Origin: Romanomermis culicivorax
Lineage: Eukaryota > Nematoda > Enoplea > Mermithida > Mermithidae
Assembly: GCA_963922205.1 (NCBI GenBank)
Contig: CAWUHX010000131.1
Location: forward strand, 372,001-436,000
Direction of reading: 5' to 3'
DNA length: 64,000 nucleotides
This document shows positions 46,941 to 57,000 of this stretch, one piece after another. The first letter of the stretch is position 1. Every line of letters begins with the position of its first letter. The position numbers were made by a program, and so were the translations under genes. The notes below the pieces were generated by a model. The model was not told the origin of the DNA, ran no database searches, and worked only from the letters and a program-made list of their open reading frames with translations.

Positions 46941-46946
46941 AATAAA
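46941..46946 (+). terminator. poly(A) signal of SK gene
   Basis: AATAAA about 95 bp after the stop codon. It implies a short 3' UTR unless the GTAAGT at 46853 is spliced. Confidence 0.55.
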
Positions 46947-47360
46947 AGGTTTGTTTTTATTGAAATGTTTTATTTAGGTAATAAGAGATGAAAGCAATTA
47001 CTATTACATATTTTCAAGATTTCTTCCTAAACTACTCAAACAAAATCTAAAATTATAGCGCATATTCAACTATCCTTTACAAATTTTTCAAGTAGAAAAT
47101 CTTACGGTTAAAGCTTTGAGTAGACGACTTTCAAGGAAGTATCTGTCTGTAGTACTTTTTTCGATTTACAGACATTCCATAGAAACAGAATATAGCAATG
47201 AGTGGTGTTACTGAATTTAGTGTAGCAGCTGTAATCTAAAAGTCTGTTGCATAAAGAACTAGTAAAATCGTTGAATTCCACAGTTCACTAGTTCGGTAGT
47301 AAATCGATTTTTCGGCAGTTCATCATAAAAACCCGATAAGTATGAACACAGTTTAGCAGG

Positions 47361-48702
47361 GGGTACTCTTATGTGAGCGATTCCCAATAGAGCGAATTCC
47401 CAAGTGAGCGAATTCCCAAAGGAGCGACTTGGGCATACGACATGAGCGATTCCCAATTGAGCGAATTCCCAATTGAGCAATTCCCATGTGAGCGATTCCC
47501 AATTGAGCGATCCCCAATTGAGCGAATTCCCAATGGAACGAATTCCCAATGAGGCGATTCTCATGTGAGCGATTCCCAATTGAGCGAATTTCAAAGTGAG
47601 CGAATTTCCAATTGAGCGATTCCCATGTGAGCGATTCCCAACTGAGCGAATTCCCAAATGAGCGAACTCCCAGTTGGACGATTCCAAACGTGAGATTGAG
47701 AATGTAATAACACTTTCTTTATATTTTCGTTCTTTATCTCGTATTTTTCTTTCTATGTATTTCTTTTTTTTCGTTTTCTGTGTGTATTGCTTATATTTTG
47801 GTTTATGTATGTTTTTACCTTTTTATCTTTTATCTGTCCTTTCTTTCATTTTCTCCCTTCTTGTCATTTAATTTTTTATTTTTTTGCTCATGATGCAATA
47901 ATACACTACAAGTTGTCCTTTTAAATATCCGTAGTCTTCCGTATAAATCTTGTACATGCTTGAGTCTTTCATCGTTGTAGGTGTCAAAATCTCAATAAAA
48001 ATATAGACAAACAAATGTTGGAAGGAACAAAACATTAAGAGGAAGGAAATGTCGACAAAAGTAGACATTAAGAATAAGTGAAAATAGGTGGAAAAACATT
48101 AGAAAAAGAAAAAAACATGAAAAAAGTGACAAGAAAGAAGAAGCAAGATAGAGAAAGCAGCAAGGAAGAAAGAAAAAATAGTGGAAAAAAATCAGGAGAA
48201 TAGAAAGAGAGAAAGATAAAGAAGTAAAAGCAAAAAACTAAGATGAAAAGTAGGTAAGAGTAAAGAAAAAATCACAAAGGATAAAATTAAATAGGAAATA
48301 GAGCGTACCGAATTGTATAAGAATTATATGGTTGACAACGATCACTAAAAATGACAACTTGTAATGTATTGTTTCATGAGCAAAAAGAAAAAAGTAGATG
48401 ACAGGAAAAAAAGAAAATGAAAGACGACAGAGACAAAAGATAAAAATGCAAAAACATGCATAAATGAAAACACAGGAAACACACAGAACGGAAGGAAAAA
48501 TATACACAAAGAAAATATAAGGTAGAAGGAAAATGTGAAGAAAGTGTTATATTCTCTATTGCTCGTTTGGAATAGCCCACTTGGGAATTCGCTCAATTGG
48601 GAATTCGCTCGCTTGGGAATTTGCTTGTTTGGGAATCGCTCAGTTCGGAATCGCTTAGCTGGGAATCGCTCACTTGGGAATCGCTCACTTGGGAATAGAC
48701 CC
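47361..48702. mobile_element. foldback element c (GAGCGATTCCCAATT arms)
   Basis: The left arm begins with about 320 bp of GAGCGATTCCCAATT/GAGCGAATTCCCAA units, then about 230 bp of T-rich sequence. The right arm (about 48330-48702) is the inverse in the same order, ending in TTGGGAATCGCTCAC units. Shared T-rich landmarks in both arms include AATGTAATAACACTTTCTT-like and TTTGCTCATGA text, so arms of several hundred bp can pair. The apparent 142-codon minus-strand frame at 47259-47687 is only the repeat translated. No transposase. Confidence 0.8.
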
Positions 48703-48805
48703 TTATTTTTATGAAACGTCAAGTCTTTCCTTCGCTACTTAATTCAGTACTGCTTACTGAAGAAAAAAATTATGCACACGAGTACTCATAGATTCACATG
48801 ACTTT

Positions 48806-49650
48806 ATTATACTTCATTCGTTTTGCAATGTTCGATGCAAAAAGGTCCCAGCCAAAATTTATTCAAAATTACGAATAGAGCCCGGATTTTAGGTGTTGCA
48901 CTTAAGCACATAGTGCAGCACATTTTCGAACAATTTTTAGGTATTTGCACATCTTTTCGTCTGTGCACATTTTTGCACTTTTTTGCATATTTTTATGATG
49001 CAAGTCAATAATTTTCATTAAGCTTCCAATTTTTTACGTGGAAAATACTGTAATGATAATTTTTTCAAACATTCAATTTTCGTTTTAGTTCTTTTTTATT
49101 GTTCGTACCTACGTGAGACAACATTTGTAATCAAATAATGTCCAAATTGCGTGGAAAACTGTCATTCATAAACCTTGTTAAGCCTTTTGCTGACAATGAG
49201 ATTGTAACTGATAAACAAGTAGTTAAATGTAATGCGTGTGATTCAGATCAAAGTTGAGGAAACATGTCAAGAGACGGTGCTGCAACAACACATTCAGTTT
49301 CTTAAGCCCAAGGCTGCTATTGAACGGCAGAAGAAAGTGCCTTCTTTTGTTTTAACTGATCGTCGTCAGAGTCTTACAATTGAAAATGTTAAACGTGATT
49401 TATTCTAACAATGCCAGAGAAGAAAATTTGTAATGTCTGTTTGGCTTTCGAGTTATATAAAGCATAATTTGTACGTTTTGGCAAAAACTTTTTGCACATT
49501 TTCTTCCATTTTATTGCACATAAACATCCGGGCTCTAATTATGAAAGACTCGTCGACTCTAATCCTTAAATTTTTCCTTCATAATACGTGGTCCTTGATG
49601 ATCACCCTTTTCATTTCGATTTCCTAATCTCTAGCAAGGCCCTAATGATA
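48806..49650 (-). mobile_element. MITE family 1 copy, split by a hAT insertion
   Basis: The end ATTATACTTCATTCGTTTTG at 48806 and the interior at 49538-49645 match family 1 on the minus strand (ATCATCAAGGACC, TAGAGTCGACGAGTC). The two halves are separated by the 662-bp element at 48876-49537. The far terminal repeat is not recognisable. Confidence 0.72.
48876..49537 (+). mobile_element. non-autonomous hAT element
   Basis: Terminal inverted repeats TAGAGCCCGGAT at both ends, flanked by an 8-bp duplication with one mismatch (ATTACGAA at 48868-48875, ATTATGAA at 49538-49545). An 8-bp TSD and a TAGAG-type end are hAT hallmarks. Inside, about 49140-49260 reads in frame as a BED-finger-like start (QVVKCNACD), then a stop, and later a broken stretch. 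It is an internally deleted transposase gene. It inserted into a MITE family 1 copy. Confidence 0.82.
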
Positions 49651-50751
49651 ATGTTTTGCAGAAAACGCCATTGACTCGTGGAGTCACGGAATGGAGCTCA
49701 CGACATCAAAACAATTCGCGTATTTTCATGGGGATGCTTGAATAACGGTCATTTATCCCAATGCGTCACGCTAGTTCGGCTTCAATAATTTTGGTTTTTC
49801 GAAGTGGAACCACATAATTTGAAATTAAAAGGTTCTATCGTCCTACCTTTAATAGGTAAACGATCTTAAGTTCTGGCTACGAGCAGCTAACATACTCTAA
49901 AAAGATATGAAACTGTAGATTTCGCCAATAGTGTCTGTTGATCAGCTTACTTTTATGACTTCAGTATTACTTTGTTTACAATAATGTGTATTCCAATAAA
50001 ATATGCTTTTTAATTGTGTCCAAGCCTTGCATGTGGGAGTAAATTATAGTATAATTGTCCCTATAATAATTCCATGAGAAATAGTAGGATACGACTACTT
50101 GAGTAACATTTCAGAGAGAAATAGTGGTCGTGAGTACAATCAATCGATTTGTGAAAAATCATGTGCTTATGATTTGATCTCATCAAACATTCAACATAGT
50201 ACCAGAAGTTCTACACTTGATTCAAATTCTAAAGCAACAGTTATTACATGTTTGTGCTACCTTTTAATTTTTTCATCTTTTCTTTGTTTTTCTCATTTTC
50301 ATTTTCATAGTTCATCTACTTGAGCGTAGTTATTAACATTTTGACTCACTTGTATGTATAAACAGTGAGAAACAGAACAAGAAAAAGATTAAAAAATTGC
50401 ATCGATGCCAGGAGCATTGAAATTGATGAGTAATAAATTTGTCATTCGATTTATGAAAACTTTAACTCTTTGAATCAAATGCAGATGATTTAAGGAATAG
50501 TGCTTAAATGAACCAATTTATGCCTTTCTATGTGAATGCCGAACATCTACAAAAGAATCTCCGTTTTTTCATTGATGAAACGTCTCTTACTCACAAAAGC
50601 GCTAGAATTTACGTAGGAGAATAAATAAAAGTACAATCTTTCAACATAAAAACGCCGACAATGACTTTCTTAATTTCTGTCCGAAAATTTCTTACATATA
50701 AATGATAAAGGTCGGTGAAAAATCCATTCTCAACTTTTTTCAAATTTCGGG
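49651..50751. other. intergenic, upstream of Kunitz/EGF gene
   Basis: No gene seen. A TATA-like ACATATAAAT at about 50694 lies some 60 bp before the start ATG and could be promoter; unproven. Confidence 0.4.
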
Positions 50752-51025
50752 ATGCTTTTCCGTTTATACTTCATTTTTTCACTTTTAAAATGGTCGTTTT
50801 GCTACCCAAACGTTTTAAATCTGTGCCAAAAATCGCAAACCATAAGCTCGTGTGACCAACAACAGTTTGCCGGAAAGTATTTTTATAATTTCACAACCGG
50901 TCGATGCGAACCGATTTACATGATCGAGTCCTACGCTCGACCGTGCAACCTCGATAGCAACGTTTTTTCTTCATTGGCCCGCTGCCAAATACTTTGTCAG
51001 CAGGGTCACAATGATCCGTACAGGA
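50752..51025 (+). CDS. mec-9: Kunitz/EGF gene exon 1 (signal peptide and Kunitz-like 1)
   Basis: The ATG opens a hydrophobic signal (MLFRLYFIFSLLKWSFC). The Kunitz-like domain has C-x8-C-x17-C-x12-C-x12-C-x3-C. The third gap is longer than the family's usual 7, so the fold is divergent. KYFYNFTTGRC is the typical core strand and carries an N-glycosylation site (NFT). Donor AGGA|GTAAGC, phase 1. Confidence 0.85.
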
Positions 51026-54000
51026 GTAAGCGGTCTTGGTCTGCACTTTTCTCTTTGTTTTTTTCATATAAAGTATGAATGATATTGCACGAACTCCTTG
51101 ATTTGTTAACTCTGTGGATATTTTCGTCATGTCAGTCATTTTGACAAAATATTTGTAAAAAATAAAAGAAATAAGTGCAGTTTCCAGAAAGGTTTACGCA
51201 AAGCTCTTATAGTAAAATATCTTAATCCAAAACCTTTGAAACTTCAGTTTTTATATCTTACTTTCTGATTGTGGTCCACTGTCAGAATATAAAACGTGAT
51301 ACTTTTATGTTAGCAGAAAGTCAGAAGTAACTGTAGTTGAATCAAATATTTTCAATCTAAATTGATCGTATTGTCGCACTAAATTTAGGAAGTAAGCTCA
51401 GAAATAAAGCCAAGAAATGTATTATCCTCAAGGAATATCTTGAGATAAGTTCAGTGTAGCTGTAGTTTCGAAAACGACTAGGAAAAGTACAGTAAGCCAA
51501 CAACGTAAGTGCTGTCCATTTGAAATTTTCACGTGCTAACTGATTTATAGTCAGAATCGATAATGGTCGATCGTGTGACTCCGTGAGGTGTCATTCTGAC
51601 GCGCAATGTTCAATGGACACTGGTGGACGCGTTCTTTGTACCTGTAAACAAGGCTTCACAGGGGACGGCTACAGTTCTTGCGTCGTCGATCAACAACCTC
51701 AATTAGCTCCATCAATTAGTAAGTACCGCATTTATTCCAACAAAACCCGCCCTTTGATAGAACTCGCTCCACATCTAGTGAAAACTCAATTGTAGGGTCT
51801 ATGAGATTGTAATATTCAAGTCCGTTTAATGTACAAAAGTCTCATAGATGCAGAATGTGTAGATTGTTTGAATTCTGTTTTACTGTTTTCGTTGATAAAA
51901 ATTACAGTAAGGTCTACACATGAATGAAAAGATGAAAGAAAACTTCCATTAGGCAGGCGTGAGCATTGTGAGGGCATATTGATCAGCAGCGCATAATATT
52001 TATACAGATACTAGGTCATGTGACCGTATCACTTGCCATTCAAACGCCCAATGTCTCGTCAACGACGGTCAAGCTAAGTGTGCCTGTAGATCCGGCTCAT
52101 CTGGAGATGGTCGTATTTCTTGCATTGCCGATCAGGAACTTTATTCGCCAATTATCCCTCAAGCTGGTAAGCTAACTTTAGCAGAAAGTTCATATCACAA
52201 GGCAGTCTGCTTGATTTCTATGCAGAACAGTGTGACAAAGAAAATTTCCGAAATAGAAGTGATTGAGATAAGCACGGTTTTATTTCAAATGTAAAAAAGT
52301 AAAGTTTTTCTCAGCTGATCAAACATGTGAGCGAATGACTTGCCATTCCAACGCTCGTTGCGCGGTCACCGATGGGCGCGCCAGCTGCGCTTGCAAATCT
52401 GGTTATTCTGGAGACGGTTATATTTCCTGTATCATCAACCAACGATCACATTCCTCGGTTATACCACAAGCGGGTAATTATTCAACGTTTCATGCGGATT
52501 TGTAGTTTTTCGAAATAGTTCAAAAAACTGCCTGCACAAAAAAAACTGGGATTCAGCTAACAGAAAAAGGTATCATACAGTCATATGAAAGCTTGAATGT
52601 CGTGTTCCAATCAACCTGCAGACAGAATAACTGTCATGATCAATCTAAAAAGAATTATCACCCGAAACGAGTTTCTGAAGGAATTTTGAAAGTTTCAGAT
52701 ACTCCATTCATTTTCAAATAGCATCAGAAACCAAAAAATCCGTAGAAAACCGTTAACAGGACATGACCATGCCTCACAATCCAACATTTTTTCAATTTGT
52801 AGTCTCAACTTTTTCAGTCAATTTTTTTGCTCCTATACGGCCGCTTGCGCAGGTTGTAGATTATTTGCATGAACATATTTTTTCTTTCCGGGGCTCACCG
52901 AAAAAGATGAACAGTAAGGGGGAGTCGTACTTTACTTCAAATTTTTGCTTAAAATTTGGTGTCTACATCTCGATTGATGTTTTGCTATTGTTCGATCGAG
53001 CGAACAACATTCTCAACAGTGCTAGCGACAACACTCTACCTTTTAAGTGCACTTCAAGTCATCATCTCCATCAATCCATCATTTCAGTTGCCCGATCATG
53101 CGAAGGCCAGCTCTGTCATACTGATGCCCAATGTGCAGTGGTAGATGGCCGCACCGCCTGCTCGTGCAAGTCAGGTTTTACAGGTGACGGCTATTCAACA
53201 TGCATCCCTGATCAACAACGACCAGCGGTCATTCATATAGGTTAGTTGAATAGTTCAATGCATTTTCAATTTTCAGCTTTAGTTAGAAAGTTGTTTTCTA
53301 GATATTCCCAGGTGCAACTATTTGGTTTGCGGTCGCAGAGCCGAATGCGTTAGAACTGGAGTTCAAGGATATGAATGTCGATGCAAACATGGGTATAGTG
53401 GCGGCGGACATCGGTGCGTCATGCCGGCAGTAAGAGCGAGAGTCACTCCATTCACGACAGAAGTTTTGGGTAAGATACATAAAGTACAGGTACCGGAATA
53501 TTTAACGTCTGCGGAAAAATGAGCAGAAATGCACTGGGAAGAGCTTTAACAAGTTTTTGGAAATCAGCCCATATCAAAGTCGTCATTTTCGTTTTTAGAA
53601 TACTAAGTTTACTCAATTATTAAATTAAAGGTCGCAGGGATTGCAGCATGATACGTTGTGACCCCAACGCTCAATGTATCGACCACGACGGGAAGGCTTA
53701 CTGTAGGTGTGGGTATGGATACGCCGGCAGTGGCCAATTTTGCACAAGAGATCGAAGTAAAGTCTAAATAGATTTGCGATGCTTGTTATATTGGGAAAGA
53801 GGACTCAAGCTCAGACTTGATGGTTTGGGTTCCCCATAAGCTACTTGTGAGGACCATCAGTCCTGAACGCTGATTAACCACGTTGGCTCGTGCCTCCTCC
53901 AAATGTTTTCATAGAGCCGTGTTCTAAATACTTCAAGTTTCCTGGCAGCAGTGCATTCATAGGAACAAAAAGAATTCTGAAACATTTTAATTGAATAATC

Positions 54001-57000
54001 CCCAAGTAAAAAAATTTCGACCGTATACCAAGTTCAAGTACGTGAATGGTTGTAAAAAAATAATCTGCTCTGGAATCTTTATTCCACAGCAAAGTAGTGA
54101 AGATGAAACGTTAAGGATTTAAGTATTATATCAAATTGAAAAAGATAAAAATTGGTACTGCCTTCAAAATCATTCACACTAGAATGTTTCATCTAAAATT
54201 GTTGAGCTTGCTGAGTTAATATTCCCTTGTCAGAAAATTACAGAATTTAGAAACATCACTTTCTTTTTGTTTTCCTCATTTAGCATGTTATGAAAAACGA
54301 ATGCAAATTTCACGGTTTGGATGTGGTTTTCCATTAAATAAATTCTTATGAAAATTTATGTTCCCCAGATTCTGATATTGATCGAGCCAACAAGCTTTCG
54401 TAACTCAAATTATGTCATTACTAATTTCGCTGAACTCAATTGTCAAAAAGGGTGGAAAGGTGAAAGGGGGGAGTTTTTCAAAATTCCTGAATCTTTGGTA
54501 ATCAAATATCATCAATCAACTTTGTCATTGCTGTCAACTTTGGAGGCGGGTGAAGATTGGATCACGGGAATGCAAAGTATGCTGCACTTTCTCTTAAATT
54601 GTCACAAAATTTTTGCAGCCAAATTTTTCCATCCCCAATAAATTCTGAATAAGGTCATGAATGTAAAGCAAGGGAAAAAGTTATGCGGAAATTTAGCCGT
54701 ATTTCAGCAGATCTACTGTAAAATACAATTTCTCTTTTTTTCCCATGTAATGCTTGCAAAGCTTATTCCAAATATACGACAAAACACGAATGCTTTAGAT
54801 TTCAAGTTTGAAGAAAATTTCAGATTCTTGCCACGACCCATTCGACTCGCGCTACGGCGAACAATGCGGAGAATATTCGTATACTAAATTTTTCTACCAC
54901 GATCCGGCGTCAGGCCGGTGCAGGATGTTCTGGTACGGCAAGTGCATGGACGGCATAACCAGTCGCAACATATTCTCAGACGAACATTCGTGCTCGTCTT
55001 TGTGCTCGACCACTGGTTCACCAATATGGGCGACGCCATATATGCCCCGACCTTACAACTACGGTTCTTATGCGACGCAGAAGTGCCTTTTGCCCGTGAA
55101 CAGGGGCTATTGGTGTGGAAGTCAAGCATCGGGCAGATTTTACTATTATGACAGGTGATACCAAAAAATTGCTGCAGATGACAAATATAATCAGTCATTT
55201 CTCACTCAGACTGTTCTCGACTTCAAATATAATCCTTTTTTCTCAACGTGAGTTGGAACGCAAAAATGTGCTCAGGTAGAGAAAAACAACCTACGATCAC
55301 AATTCACGCATATCTTTTTGTCGTAAATTCACTGTATTATATAGGCCTGCAACTTGAAAACAAAACAATTGCCCTCGTGCATTGCAGGTTTCTCATCTGC
55401 TTAAGTATTTCCCTTTACTTTCGTATCTCATTTTAAAATAAATGAACTGTATAGCCTATTGATTTTCAAATGGACCTCGGAAAGCAAAATAATCCGTAGA
55501 AATCAGTGAGCTGACAATGAATCTGGATCTTTGGCCGAGATCTTTTTTCTCAATTTGTTCACTTAACTGCTACAGTTAACTCGAGAAAAAAGTTTCCGTA
55601 CAGGCTGATTATTATTTGCATGAACATCTTCCTACGCACCGAGGCTCATTTGAAGAAATTGACTATAGTACTCGGACGTTTTCTAAAGTAAAGACAAATG
55701 CGGAATGCACGGGTAACAATGTGAGTCAATAAAAGTCAACTGCAGATTAGACTTACTTGATCACCATGTCAAAAAGTTCGCCATCAAAAGTTGTTCCAAT
55801 CCAATCCAAGTTGACAAACTTAAAAAAAACGAGATCATCGAAAGTCCACTATTGGATTATTTTAATATGTGAATCAAGTTTCGCGAACCAGGGCCATATT
55901 TCAAATTTTTTGATCCCAAAATTCTGGGCGTTGTGTCGTTATCCACCATTCCGGGGAAAAGTAGTTTAGTATATTTCGCTTACTCATTACACTCTTAGAA
56001 CTGATATTTCTCCTTGTCCACGGATTACGAATCCGGTCATTTTTTTAACCTGGTCGGAGTGGTCACACCTACTTCGATATTAACCAGCGGTTGGGACTAG
56101 CATCACCCAGGAGTCTTTTCAATAGTGGAAAACACTTTGAGTCACCGGCGGGGGCCAATTGCGTAAAAGGGTTTAGTATACAATCTACAAGGTGAACAAT
56201 ACTAACCGACAACTTGTAGTTACGTTTCTACAAGTTGTGGATGGAAGCGTATAGTTTTACTTTGTGCATATAGTCTATTTTTCTTTAAATGCTTGTAAAT
56301 ACTAAACTGGAAGGCAAGTACTGTTTTACATGTTTACGATTTTCTGGTAAACTAAATGTCACATTGCACTAAAAATTTGTAAACACACTCGACTAATGAT
56401 CGAGATTTTTTGAGTAAAAAATCTTCAGTAAAAGCTTCATATAAGCAATTTTGTACTGCAGTATACTAATTTTTGTCATTTTTACATCCACTAAGAAGAA
56501 ACATACTTAGAATTTGTGCGACATCAATTTTTAGCTTGTAGCAGCAAGTTGTCTATGTAAGGGATTCCAGGGCGTCAACTGGCTACAAGAAAAATGTCGA
56601 AAATTTGTCCAAGGTTAAGTTTTCACATCCTTTATGCTATCGGTTATTCATGAATAAGAGTTTCATTCCAGCATCGCAATTTCACTTCCAGTCTGCAGAA
56701 TTATGCTTTTTGCTTCCAAAATAACGCTTCATGGTAACTCGACACTTTTCAGAGCTACCCAAGGATGTCAGCAATTTTATTACCAAGGCTGTGATGGCAA
56801 TGACAACCGTTTCTCCTCGATGCAAGAATGCAATGACCGTTGCAGTGGACTTGGTTTTACTGCGTCAGGTATGATGAATAATGGCAAAAAGATAAATAAT
56901 CTGCATTACAGGTAGTACATGAATGGACGTCAGAGCTCTATGTATCTTCGGAATTCTACGGTCTGATAAGTAAAACCACTCATTCTTGGGATTTTTCATG

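Larger units (their letters stand above)
55155..56752. other. intron 8 of Kunitz/EGF gene
   Basis: 1.6 kb, holding repeat family D (55477-55660) and MITE family 2 (56269-56509). No missed exon seen. The GC-richer block at about 56020-56180 is unexplained. Confidence 0.5.

Noticed and set aside
47259-47687. Regular array that looks CRISPR-like (unit about 15 bp, GAGCGATTCCCAATT)
   Set aside because: No unique spacers, no Cas genes, eukaryotic context, and an inverted partner array 1 kb away. It is a foldback element arm.
54348-54641. 97-codon plus-strand frame in intron 7
   Set aside because: No domain, no matching splice phases, AT-rich text.
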